Shown: piece after piece, positions 15,351 through 27,774 of the stretch
How the letters are laid out: each line of letters begins with the position of its first letter
How positions within the stretch are numbered: the first letter of the stretch is position 1
Assembly: GCA_903813345.2 (NCBI GenBank)
Contig: CAIIXF020000012.1
Coordinates: 10,190,432-10,254,431 of the forward strand
DNA: 64,000 nucleotides
Direction of reading: 5' to 3'
Source of the DNA: Owenia fusiformis
Taxonomy: Eukaryota; Annelida; Polychaeta; Sabellida; Oweniidae
Made by a program: the position numbers and the translations under genes
Notes under the pieces: model-generated
What the model was told of the DNA's origin: nothing
The model's database searches: none
What the model saw: the letters and a program-made list of their open reading frames with translations, nothing else

Positions 15351-16789
15351 AACTTCCAAGATGGCTGCCAGAATGCAAGATGGCTATCGGAAAGTTAATC
15401 AGCTCTATAACTTCTTACCATGTAACATGTGTGAAAATTTGAAGTAAAACTGTTACGTAGTTTTCATGGAATCGTGATGACAAGATTTCTCTTAAAACTT
15501 CCAAGATGGCCGACGGAATGCAACATGGCCACCGAAAAGTTAGTCAGCTCTAGAAGTTCATACCATGTAACATGTGTGAAAATTCGAAGTAAAACTGTGA
15601 AGTGGTTTTTCTGGAATCTTGATTACAAGATTTATCTATAAACATTCCAAAATGGCCGCCAGAATGCAAGATGGCCACTGAAAAGTTAATCAGCTTTAGA
15701 ACTTCATACCATGTAAAATGTGTGAAAATTTGAAGTTGATCTGTTGGGTTGTTTTCCTGGAATCAAGATGACAAGATTTATCCCAAAATTTCCAAGATGG
15801 CTGCCAGAATGCAAGATGGCTGCCAAAAAGTTATTCACCTCTATATTTTCTTACCGTGTAACATGTGTGGAAATTTGAAGTAAATCCGTTTGGATTTCCT
15901 GAAATCGTGATGACAAGATTTATCTTAAAACTTCCAAGATGGCTGCCAGAATGCAAGATGGCCACCGAAAAAATAATGAGGTCTAGGACTTTTTACCATG
16001 TAACATGTGTGAACATTTGAAGTACATCTGTTATGTGGTTTTTGTGGAATCGCGATGACAATATTTATCTGAAAATAATTCCAAGATGGCCGCCAGAATG
16101 CAAGATGGCCGCCGCAAAGTTAATCAGCTCTAGAACTTCTTACCATGTAACATTTGTGAAAACTTGAAGTAAATCCGTCTGATGGTTTACCTGGAATCGT
16201 GATGACAAGAAAGTGAGACTTCATAATGCCACCTTGTCCAACCCCCGTTTTGGTGCCTTTTGCCCCTGTTTACATCAATAGAAGAGGTGTTTTCTTTAAG
16301 AGGGAAGTCTGTTCTTTCAAACGGTACAATCATTTTATGTGGGAAAGTACCGGACAACAAAACTTTTTTCAGAGGGTCCAGATCAGGGACTAATCTATGT
16401 TACTCATAATTACTGGGGAGGGATTAGCCATATATGAATTATTAGATATTCAACGCATACGGTTGGAAACATGGGTTTTTGGTTCTTCCCTTAAACACTA
16501 TCTAAAACACATTCAATGCAATAACTAAAAACGTACCACATGTATTTTTCGTTGTTTTGGTTGATATTCCCCCAAAATACTTTACTTTAGATTCAAATGT
16601 TTATACCCTGGAACGTATATCACAGTATCAAAATCCAGATTCGTGGGGACTGCAGAATCCGAATGAGTTTCTGATAACGAGCTGATTGCTGAATCCCTTC
16701 GGGCTTCGGGGAATACAGTTTGCTAGGATCATTGAAAGATGAGCAGGTATTCACCTCAATAGTATGAAATATTTGTACTCCGATTTGTA

Positions 16790-17630
16790 TAATATTGGTT
16801 ATGTATATAGAAGAGAAGGAGTACTAAGGAGTAAGAGTAAAACGCAGAAACAAATAATTGTTGCTAAAATATTTCTATATTTCTATATTCTGATTCTGTA
16901 TTGACTTTGATTGTACAAGACTATACATATATTCGGATATTTGTAAAAAAAATAATAAAACCCATTAAAATAAATTAATATAAACAAAAAGTTATCAACC
17001 TTGTTCATAAAAAGTACATTTGTGCTTGGTTGTGTAACTACTGTAAGTCTAAATCCATTTATTAAGTCTAACCTGTTAGATTTGGATTGAGTCACTGCCT
17101 CTCCATGTATTAACTAGAAGAGGTTCGATAACATGTAGTTAATGAGGATGCTGTTAAGGTGGCAGTAAAGAAAGATAATGTCAATGCAATCTCCAAAAAT
17201 ACAAGCATTCCTTGTTCAATCCTAACTTTATTGTTTGAAAAAGAGAAATCTAATCAAATATGAAGGTTTTAGAAAAAGATGCAAAATGTCCAAATGTTAT
17301 TAAAAATGAAAGAGAAATTCACTTTTCTAATTTTTTGTCAGATAACCAAGATTCAACAGATTATTCCATCTCAAATATTCAAAACTTGGAGCATAATTTA
17401 TAACTTGCCAATATTTTGGAAAATTGCTCTTGTCATACTCTTAGCATGGACTCCAAGAACTGTGAGTGAAAAATATCTTAGCGCCTATTGTATCTCAACA
17501 ATGAAATTTCAGCCAATCAAATGAATATATATGCTGTTTAATAATTGGTTTAATGATTACATTTAAATACTGTACTGCAATAATTGAGCAAGTGTATCAA
17601 CTGTCTTACATGTGTACAGACTACAGGGTG
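16790..17630. repeat. Dispersed segment, copy 2, with a possible kinase N-lobe remnant
   Basis: This is the diverged, collinear counterpart of 2975-3640. Between its conserved blocks, 17150-17190 reads EDAVKVAVKKDNVNA in the plus direction. That resembles the VAVK motif of a tyrosine-kinase N-lobe, but stops follow and no splice pair is convincing. Confidence 0.5.
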
Positions 17631-18163
17631 AGCCAAAAAAGGTAACCCAAATAAATGCATGTTAATAACTCAGACATTCAGCATTGGTCTTATTGGTACA
17701 ATTAACCTTGCTTAATGATCTTTCATTCTGCTAAGTTTAATTAGTCCATCCCAAGTGGTCACGATTTTATGGCCATTTACAAAACATGCTCCAAATGACG
17801 AAAAAGGCCTCACTTACTAGACATGAAACACCCCCAAGACAAACCTTTTTAAAAACATTGAAACAAGAGTTGAGAAGGAAGATGTGTGCTATTACACAAA
17901 ATGTCTGTGCTCATGTAGTTTTGTAGTCTGTGTCCATGTAGCTCAACAGTTCTGCCTGATATGTTCAGGTTTGCCTCAAGACTTGACGCCAGCATGATTT
18001 GCAAAATGGCCATAAAATTGTGACCAGTGGGGACAGACCAATGGACCTTAATTGAATTGAAAGAAAATTAAACAAGATTTGATTTTGACAAATATGATTT
18101 TAAACCCTCTTTGGTTGACTGAATTATTAACATTTGTTTGGTTACCTTTTTTGGATCACCCTG
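17624..18163. mobile_element. TA-flanked foldback MITE, CAGGGTG ends
   Basis: It starts CAGGGTGAGCCAAAAAAGG and ends CCTTTTTTGGATCACCCTG, with TA on both sides. The arms stay complementary inward for about 200 bp. A Tc1/mariner-type target and non-coding interior indicate a non-autonomous element. Relatives lie at 53590 and 57567. Confidence 0.75.
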
Positions 18164-18279
18164 TACATTGGAAACAATTGGAATTAGTCTCAAAGCCTCC
18201 CTAGGGAAGGCTGATGGAAACCCGTTTTCCTATTAATACCCACACCATGACATCGGTGTCCATGGTATGCCATCCATGT

Positions 18280-21018
18280 TTACAATTTTGCTTGGCTCTT
18301 TAGATATTTTTCTCTTGCTTTCATTATCACTTTGTGCGTATCATCAAAATGAGGCTGGAGCCTCTCTATGGTTCCATTCATCCACTGTTTCAGACGTGGT
18401 CGATTATCCCGAACATCTTGGCCGATAATATATGGCTGCATCAACTCACACACTCCAAGGATATCTGCAATGCTTATTTCATCTCCTGTAAGAAAGCGCC
18501 CTCTTTTTAAGTACACATTTTCAAGAAAATCTAGCGTAGTTTCAAGTTGGTGGCGATGCATCTTTAGTTTCTCTGTGTCTACAGGCTTACCCGTCATCCT
18601 AGTGTCTATAGCCTGGAGAAAACGAAGGGTGAAAGTGAATGTTGCATTTTATAACATTTTAATATTGTACTGTTGATGCCATACTTAGTAAGGATTCAGA
18701 AAACAACAGAATGTTCTTTCAGATCAGTCAGCCTTTGAAAGAGGAAACATAATGTGTTTCCAAGGTGAGAAGTATGATATTTGATTATCCATTTTTAAAC
18801 TGAGAAGGTTATACTGCACATTCTACATACCAATACATACTACATGTTGTATGTGTTTTTGATGTGGCTCATATCTGTCTGTATCCGCCTTTTTAATAGT
18901 AAGTTAAAGGCTCATCTCAAACTCTGATTTAAAACTTGCTTCGAGGTTTATCTCAACTTCAATCTAACTTTAATCATTGGTTGTCAAGAGATTAAAAACT
19001 TGTCTCAAACTCAACATATCAGAAGCATATTGAAGTTGAGTATATGTAATAATGCTTATCTTGCACCCACTTGAGAAAAATAGAGCACTACTTTAACATA
19101 AAACCCTTTTCAATGAATTAAAGGCACTTACAATAGTTCTGAACACCATGGCTGCATTCATTCTTGTATTCCAGTGCTGCCAGTTTAAGTATTCATCACA
19201 TCTAGCTTGTTTCTTTAGCTCTTGGGGATACCAGTGGTCGGCAAGTTTATATTTCCTACATAGGTACTTTAAGATAGACACACTGGAATAACATAGTATT
19301 AACATGACAAAATGTCACCATCTGTCTGTAATAATGTGTTACATAATGTGTTACTTCTTTAGCTCTCAGGGATACCAGTGGTCAGCAAGTTTATATTTCC
19401 TACATAGGTACTTTAAGATGGACGCACTGAAATATGGGATTTACAACATGACAAAATGTCACCACCTGGTTGCAGTTAAAAAGGTGTAACCAAAGTTTTC
19501 AGACATAATATACTGATGCTGAACATTGGACAAAATGGAAACACTAAAATAACATTAACATAAAAAAATGTCACCACCTGGCGTGACCATTAGGTACAGA
19601 CATAATCAAATTGGTCACCTCTTGGTGATGACATATATATATTTAAAGGAAACAGTCAAAAGAAAATATGTCCACTTGTATCTGAGTTATTGGGGTAGGG
19701 TGTTCATAAAAGAAAGCCATAAATGAAATACAAGTGAAACCCGTAAAGTCGAACAGCTGTAGAAGTTGAACCTCTGTTAGTGGAACACTTTTCACAATCC
19801 CAACAAACTGACTTAACGTTAAATGAACCTCTATGATTGAAACACCTCCCAAGTGGGACACTTTTTAGAAGTACCAAAAGTGTTCCACATAGACAGTTTA
19901 ACTGTATTTACCTCTCAGTCAAAACAAAGCCATCATCATCTATAACAGGCACTCTCTGGAATGGGTTCAGCTTTGTAAATGGCTCCTCAAAATGTTCACC
20001 TGGAAAAAAGATTTAATGACAATGTTAAAGCATCATTTTATTTAATTACCTCACTAGTTGCAACATACAAGGAACTACGAATATCTTTACCATGATAGAA
20101 CAATCAATGCATGGATTGTGCAAAGTCCCCTAGTATACTAAGGACATGTATAGAACAGTATTAAGCAAAACCCTATCTGTTGCAAGACTTATGCCTGGCA
20201 CAACTACAACCATCAACATGTTATTAACTGTTTTTAAGTTTCGCAAGGATCCTGCCATGACCGTGGTAGTTTTAACGTGATAGCCTGATATAACCGTGAC
20301 AATGCTATTTTATATTGTATGGCCTGTCATGACCGTGATAATGTTCAAGGCTTTTGAGCCAGCTGTGTTCAGTAAGTGCCGGGCATAAGTCTTGCAATAG
20401 ATAGCATGTGCATTAAGCATGGAGAACTTCCCACTCCCGTGTTCTGACTGTGCACAGACCACTTAGTTAACGCACAGGGATTATGTCTCTGTGATCCATA
20501 CCAGGGGCAGATCTGGGAACCAACAAGGGGGGGGGCACATTTGAGGCCAGAGAAAAAACATCCTCGCTTACGCGAAAAAAAAATTTGGGCCCCTAAAATC
20601 TAAAAGTGGGCCCAAATTTTGAAATTTAGAGGCCATTTTCTACAAAATTTGGCCCAAAATTAAAAAATAAGGCCTAAAGGCCTTGTAATGACAAAAAGGC
20701 CCAGTTTTTATGCCCCAAATCTTTAAAGGGTCCAATTTTTTTTTTGGGAGGGCCCAGTCCCCCCCAGATCCGCTAGTGCATACATTAGGCCTGTGGTCAA
20801 TATGTAGGCCTAAAGGGGGGGGGGCTGAATGAAATGGCATATAGATTACTACATAGGCTTCCTAAATTAAATGATTATATACATTTGAAAATTGTAATCA
20901 TATTACCTTTCCTTAGTGCAACTATTTTGTCTTCATATGGAATGTGATTCAACTTCAGAAACATCACAATTGCCCGACAAGGTTGGGACATCAAATCATA
21001 GTACACTCTGAGCACCAT
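18280..21018 (-). CDS. GSTT: Glutathione S-transferase, theta class
   Basis: Four exons on the minus strand: 21018-20907, 19999-19912, 19282-19132 and 18612-18280. Phases agree throughout and give 227 residues, close to the usual length for the class. The N-terminal thioredoxin-like domain begins MVLRVYYDLMSQPCRAIVMF; Ser11 in MSQPCR is the theta-class catalytic serine. NPFQRVPVIDDDGFVLTES supplies the cis-Pro and the glutathione gamma-Glu site (TES). The alpha-helical C-terminal domain has ARCDEYLNWQH and FLTGDEISIADILGVCELMQP, the N-capping region of the GST fold. It should conjugate glutathione to electrophiles in the cytosol. I chose Met at 21018 because it gives the family's usual start; the open frame extends further upstream. 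The ATG lies 99 bp from a divergent start codon. An exon 3 copy with a stop is present in intron 2. Confidence 0.92.
19352..19426 (-). pseudogene. Duplicated 5' half of GST exon 3, with a stop
   Basis: About 75 bp repeats the start of exon 3, including an intact acceptor (ATATTTCAG). It reads ASILKYLCRKYKLADHWYP and then TGA, where the true exon has CAA. No donor follows. It could act as a decoy exon or simply be debris. Confidence 0.75.
19731..19904. mobile_element. Short TA-flanked element in GST intron 2
   Basis: The sequence between TA dinucleotides has loosely inverted ends (left AAGTGAAACCCGTAAAG, right GACAGTTTAACTG) and internal 'tggaacacttt' motifs in both orientations. Similar motifs occur near 60180-60350 and 61830-61880. 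Confidence 0.4.
20502..20778. mobile_element. MITE with CAGGGGCAGATCTGG ends and 5-bp target duplication
   Basis: Imperfect inverted ends (CAGGGGCAGATCTGG / CCAGATCCGCTAGTG) are flanked by CATAC on both sides (20497-20501, 20779-20783). The interior is rich in GGGCCC and TTTT/AAAA runs. It sits in GST intron 1. Confidence 0.65.
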
Positions 21019-21116
21019 GTTTATTTTTGTAAGTGAACTTTGACCACCAGTCTGACCTTCAGATCGGAATGTTTCGACCAATCAAATCATTCGGTGGGAA
21101 TCCGAACAAGAGAAAC
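21019..21116. promoter_or_regulatory. Candidate bidirectional promoter between GST and a divergent gene
   Basis: Only 98 bp separate the GST ATG (minus) from the ATG at 21117 (plus). The gap contains a CCAAT box in GACCAATCA (21076-21084) and no TATA box. Confidence 0.4.
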
Positions 21117-21191
21117 ATGGCTGCCAGTTATTTGGCGGAACGGAACGTCAACGTGCAGCAAAATGACGTTTTCAAACAGTCTTACGACAAG
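21117..21191 (+). CDS. First exon of an unrecognised plus-strand gene
   Basis: ATG opens MAASYLAERNVNVQQNDVFK and four more residues, then a donor (AAG then GTTTGTA) in phase 0. The composition looks coding, and an ATG in a CCAAT-bearing 98-bp gap opposite GST supports a real first exon. Downstream exons are not certain; 26489-26569 is phase-compatible but lies beyond a palindrome. Confidence 0.4.
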
Positions 21192-21489
21192 GTTTGTATA
21201 TTTACATCTTGCAATTAATGTATGAATACCTCAGCTAGTATATATTGTGTTAATAAAGCATAATCCATTTGAATGGTATCGCAGAGGAGGCTACAAAATC
21301 TGAATCTGGATCAGCAAAAATGGCGACAGGGATTCAGGCCTAGAGGCCATCAGACATCTAAATTTGGAAGCCTAAGTTTACTCGTTTATAATGCAAACCT
21401 AGAAAATCCTTCTAGTTTTGCATAAAATAAGTTCAAAGGATTTATTAGAAAATTTGAAATAAACTGGTAATTAATTGTGCCTTATGAAA

Positions 21490-23072
21490 AGCATAGGAGA
21501 CAGGTTACCTGAAAAGGAAGATAGATATCATTATCAAGGACTGAAACTGAGGCAAGTCTACCCTGGCTGAAATCAGCTCTGAAATAACAATAACTGCATG
21601 TCAAGCCGTCATTCAATGCTGATTTTGTAGAAAACAGATCTGTCCATCCTTCTACATGTGAGTTTTTCCCATAAAGATGCTTGATTAAGTAGAAATTCAT
21701 CAAATTATACCCCTAGAATATCAAAGTTCAACTGTACATCAATCGCGTGAGGAAAAAAAACAAATCCATTCTTCACCTTCTGTTCACAAACCCTTCTTCT
21801 TCTTCTTGGAAAAGTTGTCCCTCATTTGACTAACAGCAAATGTGTATGTTTATGCAGCAATATATGTTAGTTTAGAAAATGATTAATTACAATCTTACCT
21901 GTACTTCACAGAAACATCCTAAGTATGAAAATATTTCACTAAAAATACATGCTTCCATTTTGTCACATGTTCATAATAATTTACATATTGACCATGTGAT
22001 GTTGACAGGGAGTGTAAACGCATCTAGCGTACAGGAAATATGTTATGATATTTATTAAGAAATTAGGTATGGTAATCATTATTACTTATTGTATTAAGCC
22101 CCCAACCTACTTCACAAAGTTCATGAAGTACCAAGGAAAGACCAAATATTAAATAAATTAGAAAAATTTGAATTTCCCAAAAAATCAAGTGGGCGATAAT
22201 AGAGCCTCTGAAACATGGCAAAAGTGACATATTTTGTAATTTTCAATGCACTCCCGATAATTATCTATCATTGTGTGCTTTCCACACCATATCAAACTAA
22301 TATTATCTAAAAATAATGTATGTAATAAGTTAATGAAGGAAAAATTTAATGTTTCAGAGACTCTATTATCGCCCACTTGATTTTTTGGGAAATTCAAATT
22401 TTTCTAATTTATTTAATATTTGGTCTTTCCTTGGTACTTCATGAACTTTGTGAAGTGGGTTGGGGGCTTAATACAATAAGTAATAATGATTACCATACCT
22501 AATTCTTAATAAATATCATAACATATTTCCTGTACGCTAGGTGCGTTTACACTCCCTGTCAACATCACATGGTCAATATGTAAATTATTATGAACATGTG
22601 ACAAAATGGAAGCATGTATTTTTAGTGAAATATTTTCATACTTAGGATGTTTCTGTGAAGTACAGGTAAGATTGTAATTAATCATTTTCTAAACTAACAT
22701 ATATTGCTGCATAAACATACACATTTGCTGTTAGTCAAATGAGGGACAACTTTTCCAAGAAGAAGAAGAAGGGTTTGTGAACAGAAGGTGAAGAATGGAT
22801 TTGTTTTTTTTCCTCACGCGATTGATGTACAGTTGAACTTTGATATTCTAGGGGTATAATTTGATGAATTTCTACTTAATCAAGCATCTTTATGGGAAAA
22901 ACTCACATGTAGAAGGATGGACAGATCTGTTTTCTACAAAATCAGCATTGAATGACGGCTTGACATGCAGTAATTGTTATTTCAGAGCTGATTTCAGCCA
23001 GGGTAGACTTGCCTCAGTTTCAGTCCTTGATAATGATATCTATCTTCCTTTTCAGGTAACCTGTCTCCTATG
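21490..23072. repeat. 1.6-kb palindrome
   Basis: The left arm 21490-22215 and right arm 22349-23072 are reverse complements with very few mismatches, around a 133-bp spacer. Both arms therefore carry the same open frame (MMNFYLIKHLYGK...) on opposite strands; it resembles no known protein. Near-identity implies a recent inverted duplication, a foldback element or an assembly artefact. Confidence 0.9.
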
Positions 23073-23410
23073 ATGAAAAGCCTTCGAAAATTGGCAAAAT
23101 AAATTTGAAAAATTGAAAAGGTGGCCATTTTGAATGTTGTTTTTTCGACTCAGTCTAACTTGAGTAATATAGCCACATTCGACGACTTTTACTATAAATA
23201 TATATTTTTTTTATTAAATTAATCATTTGTACAAAGAATACATACAATAATACAGTGTAAGTGGCTGTGCTTTTAGCATTATTAGCCTAATTATCGCACG
23301 ATTGTCCTAAATAGCTAAAATATGCACCCACCATTTTTTAAACCAGTGATACGAAAAACAGTTCAACACCATTACTCCCAATCTTCATGATTTATTCATA
23401 TATTTAGAAA

Positions 23411-24350
23411 TATCTCTTCATTTTTTAAGAATTGTTTACTTCCGCCATTGTCATAAATGCTTTTGCGCAAGAAGTGAAATTCGTCTGACAAATTTTTACC
23501 CCCTCCAAATAAAGACAGAAAAGTACGTGTATAATGTATATTTTGTTGATATTTTACACTAAAACTGATAGAAAAATGATTACAGCATATGCATGTATCT
23601 GTTATAAACAGAGAAATGTATACAGTATCGTGAAATGACATCTGAAACATAACTGTGCGATAATTAGGACAACTGTGCGATAATTAGGACCACCGCACAT
23701 GCGAGTCTAAGGGGTCTTAAAGTGTTAGCGTTCGGAGATTGAGAAATGTCAAACACTACTTAGATTTTAGAGGAAAGGTTGATCTTTCGTCTCATATTCT
23801 CAAAGTAAGTTGAAGTTATCATATTTGAAATCGTCAGTAGTTTCCTGAGTACCCGTGCGATGATAGGACGACTTCCCCTATCTCTTCATTTTTTTAAGAA
23901 TTGTTTACTTCCGCCATTGTCATAAATGCTTTTGCGCAAGAAGTGAAATTCGTCTGACAAATTTTGACCCCCTCCAAATAAAGACAGAAAAGTATGTGTA
24001 TAATGTATATTTTGTTGATATTTAACACTAAAACTGATAGAAAAATGATTACAGCATATGTATGTATCTGTTATAAACAGAGAAATGTATATAGTATCGT
24101 GAAATGACATCTGAAACATAACTGTGCGATAATTAGGACGACTGTGCGATAATTAGGACCACCGCACATGCGAGTCTAATGGGTCTTAAAGTGTTAGCGT
24201 TCGGAGATTGAGAAATGTCAAACACTACTTAGATTTTAGAGGAAAGGTTGATCTTTCGTCTCATATTCTCAAAGTAAGTTGAAGTTATCATATTTGAAAT
24301 CGTCAGTAGTTTCCCTGAGTACCCGTGCGATGATAGGACGACTTCCCCTA
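23411..24350. repeat. 468-bp tandem duplication
   Basis: Two head-to-tail copies (from 23411 and 23879) differ at only a few positions. Each contains a doubled 'tgcgataattagga' motif and ends CGATGATAGGACGACTTCCC. The same small minus-strand open frame appears in both and looks non-coding. Confidence 0.9.
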
Positions 24351-25226
24351 GTCTATTTGATTAAAATAAATGAGATACATTAAGATAAAAGTTGTTTCGT
24401 GGAGGATTTCAGACACTTTTACTATGATAAAAACCTCTGCACCTTTAATGATTTATTATATTGAATATAATTTCAAAAATGTTGTGAGGATTGTAATTGT
24501 TTCAGAATATTGAAAATCAAATGAAGTCAACAAATCTCAAAATCTCAGAAGTCCATAGGCATAAGATTTAGAAAAAAGAATGGGACTGTCACTTACCTAC
24601 CAATTTAGCATACAATATATTTTGTTGCTTCTCTGCCATGTTATCCTTGAAAAAATTAACACGGCTGAAACTTCATCAATTACAATTAAGGAATAAAGAC
24701 CGAGATTCTATGATTTATGGCGCAATATATGACTGAAAATTTTATTCTGTTCATTGTTAAAAGACCAAAATCGCATAGCGATTCTAACATGATAAAACCT
24801 AAGTTTCTTCCGATTTGATTATTTTCAATCTGAAAAATTCTAATGTTTTGGACCTTCTATTTACCGGATTTCCTCCTTGCTAAATAGTTTGCAAAAATAT
24901 CAATAATGAAACTGACGTCACATCTATTGACATCTGTCATGTCTTTATTGTGAATAAATTGGTTCAGAGGGGGTGAGTATGCAATTGTAATAGTCATTAC
25001 ATTTTTTGGTCTATATTGAATTTTACAGGTCATACATATAAATGAATTGTTCTCTTCATTGTGACATCACATATCATGTTAGAATACCCTATATAGCTCT
25101 GCTGCTCATTATAGGCCTACTATCTGAAATAAACAAAAATTTGGACTTGTACGGATGTTTCTATTCTTTCATATACTGTTGCAATAGATTCAAAGCTGTT
25201 TATGGAATTATGAACCGGATTACAGT

Positions 25227-26310
25227 ACAGTAAAATTATAAATGTTTGTGAGTACTTTGAATTTAAAAAATAAGCAATCAAATGACCAAATTGAAACAGT
25301 TTATGTAAAAATAGAAACATTTATATTTATCCTAACTTTTTGTATATTTTATTGTATATTTTAGTTTGTTTTGTAGTTTAGCTATCATATCTGTGTCCTC
25401 TTATATTTTGATACTTCTCTGCCATGTTATTTTCGGAAAAATTAAAGTGATATAGCCTTCGTTTAAGGCATTTTTAGCAAAATCTATTGAATATCACACG
25501 AAGAGCAATGTCTTACCTTGCTACTGGGGTAACTTCAGCTCATATTACTCAAGGATAGCGGAGATTTCTCATATTGAAGTGGGTACATTGAATTTGATTT
25601 CACATCGTCCACTTCGAATTTTGCACTCAAGTTGATGACGTCACCAAAGTATGTTTGTTTACACATTTTCTTGCATTTCGTTCAGAGCAATATTGCATAT
25701 AAAACTTGGGACAAAATGTGACCTACTTTTGAAAAGAGTAATTTTCGTGTTCTGTACATAGTGATTACATAATGTTTTATTAATTATGTGTTCCTGATAT
25801 AATAGTTATTCTTTAGCAAGAAAGAGATTCAGTGATTGTTTAGAAAACCGTCAGAAATAAGTGGAACCTAGAATATGAAAAAATTCTCCAACCTCTCAAT
25901 TGGAATAGCTCACAGGTCATAGCCTCGTTCTGATTATTAGTCACATGACCTTTGACTAGGGAATCCCCAACAATGTGCAAGTGTGAGCAAATTTATTTCT
26001 GTTGAAAACGCTGAATTGTGAAGTCAAAACACAACCAAGGTCAGTAAAAACGATGTTTATATGTACCAGTGTGCTTTGGGATTCAGTTTTTCTTATTCAT
26101 ATGTAGGTTGAACTAACATTTCATCCGTTCCAAATTACTTTAACATGGCTGAAACTTCCTAAATTACAAAAGGCCACAGCTTTGTTGCACATTATACATT
26201 ACTATCTGAAATATACAAAAGTTAGGATAAATATAAATGTTTCTATTTTTACATAAAATGTTTCATTTAAATTCAAAGTACTCACAAACATTTATAATTT
26301 TACTATAGTA
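25227..26310. repeat. Inverted repeat, about 110-bp arms
   Basis: The left arm (25227-25355; TAAAATTATAAATGTTTGTG, then AGTACTTTGAATTTAAA) and right arm (26200-26310) are reverse complements around about 850 bp. The 'ttctctgccatgttat' and 'tggctgaaacttc' motifs recur around it (24630, 25416, 26145), so a degraded element is likely. Confidence 0.6.
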
Positions 26311-26488
26311 TATTCTGTAAGGTAATGACGAGGGATGTCACAGTTTCCTGATATTGTCCTATCCCTTGGGACTTTGGTCTCGGGACGGGATGGACAACCC
26401 CCATATATTGAAGTTACCGTACACTTCAAGTTATCGAATGATACTTTCAAGTATTACCTAGTTATATATTTGCACGAAATGTTTGCAG

Positions 26489-26569
26489 GAAAACTTATGC
26501 CCCGGGCGCCAAGGAAGCAATCGTAAAAAGCTGGGGAAGCCATCAGAAGTGCATCATGAGAAGACAAAG
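26489..26569 (+). CDS. Candidate orphan internal exon
   Basis: An 81-bp open stretch lies between a good acceptor (GTTTGCAG) and donor (AAAG then GTAATG), phase 0 to 0. It reads ENLCPGRQGSNRKKLGKPSE and seven more basic/polar residues. I do not recognise it. It could belong to the gene that starts at 21117. Confidence 0.25.
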
Positions 26570-27484
26570 GTAATGTTGATTTCTGTCTAAGGTATGCATG
26601 CAATTAAATGTGGGGATGATATGCATTTAGCACTTAGGATTGTTCACAGGAAATTCAAAGAGTTGGAGAAAGGCAAATTTTCTGTCATATGCTTCAAACA
26701 AAAAGGCTTCTGGCTTACTAAACTAAAGGTCAACTACTGTTATTAGTATCAAATGCTCAATCACCGAGTTCAGCCTGTTTTGGTGAGATTGACTTATTGA
26801 TGAGAATCAGAATAAAAGGTTCCATTGTGATTTCACTATGTTCTGGAGAATGTACGTCACATATCTCAGAGATTTTATTTCAAACATTCTTACTGATGAG
26901 GCATTAGATATTCTCACCTTTTAAGACTTCAACATTCAATTCAGCATTTTATCCCCTTTTTGAGACATAGAGAGCTACTTGGACAAAAAATGTAATTTTT
27001 TTCAGAATCCTACTTTGTTATTGAAAGCCAATATGCATTTGAAATATGTCACACATTATTGCATGCGATACCTGTTTTATTTACTGCATAATTAATTGAA
27101 TAATGTAATATGTATTTAATGGAAGTTTAAGATGTAATACTAGAATGAGTAAGATAAATTGGTATTTTTATACTCCTAAGCTAAGGCTAAGGTGTATACA
27201 TTTAACCTCTTCTATAGGCAAAGGTAAGTGATATTGGACATCCACTAAACAACACCCATAATTTGAAATTATACATATGGTGTGTGTAAGTGACCCATAT
27301 CCTTCTCATATTTTTCCTTCCAACTTTTTTTTAAGATGAGAAATCTCATCAATAGTCGAATTAAGAGAACAGTATTCTAAGTATTAACATAGCTCACTTT
27401 ATTCTCTTTATTCTATTTTTTTTTATCTTAGTTTGAGTCTGCTATTTGTAATACTATGATTACCACTTTGCCACATTATTTATT

Positions 27485-27640
27485 TTTTCTAAGGGCAAAC
27501 ACACTTTGCATTCCTATGATTGCCACTTGATCAAGACATTTTTCTCTCAGGCAAATTCACTTGCAATTCTGTGATTTCCATTTGATCAAGACATTTCATT
27601 TTTCCCAAGGGCAATCACACCTACAATCCTGTGATTTCAA
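27485..27640. repeat. About 65-bp degenerate tandem repeat
   Basis: Three imperfect units share 'ctgtgatttcca', 'ttgatcaagacattt' and 'gggcaa-cacac' motifs. Non-coding. Confidence 0.6.
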
Positions 27641-27774
27641 TAATAGCCTCACAAAAATAACTTTGCAGAGAATTTCTATGTGAGCTGCTTTCCAAACTGT
27701 AATTAAGCCTCTGACAGCTTATTTTTGTTCTTTGAACATTGAATGCAATAGATCAACATAGTGTGAGTGTCCAC

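Larger units (their letters stand above)
11895..16392. mobile_element. 4.5-kb element with long minisatellite-containing inverted ends
   Basis: The outer 150-200 bp (from TAGTCCCCGATCTG at 11895; ...GATCAGGGACTA to 16392) are reverse complements, and TA sits at both tips. Inside each end are tandem units of about 145-150 bp, each with paired GGCCATCTTG/GCATTCTGG motifs: roughly three on the left (12190-12520) and six on the right (15350-16110). A second unit containing 'aaacaggggcaaaaggc' repeats at about 12020, 12620 and 12760. The only clear coding piece is a CXC-domain fragment beside the right arm. This looks like a deletion derivative of a larger DNA transposon; I cannot name the superfamily. 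Confidence 0.6.

Noticed and set aside
21482-23073. Same 70-codon frame on both arms of the palindrome as a gene
   Set aside because: It is present only because the arms are mirror copies; no known motif, and the splice phases do not fit neighbours.
23396-24119. Paired minus-strand frames in the 468-bp duplication
   Set aside because: Low-complexity composition and no homology-like motif; repetition explains their recurrence.
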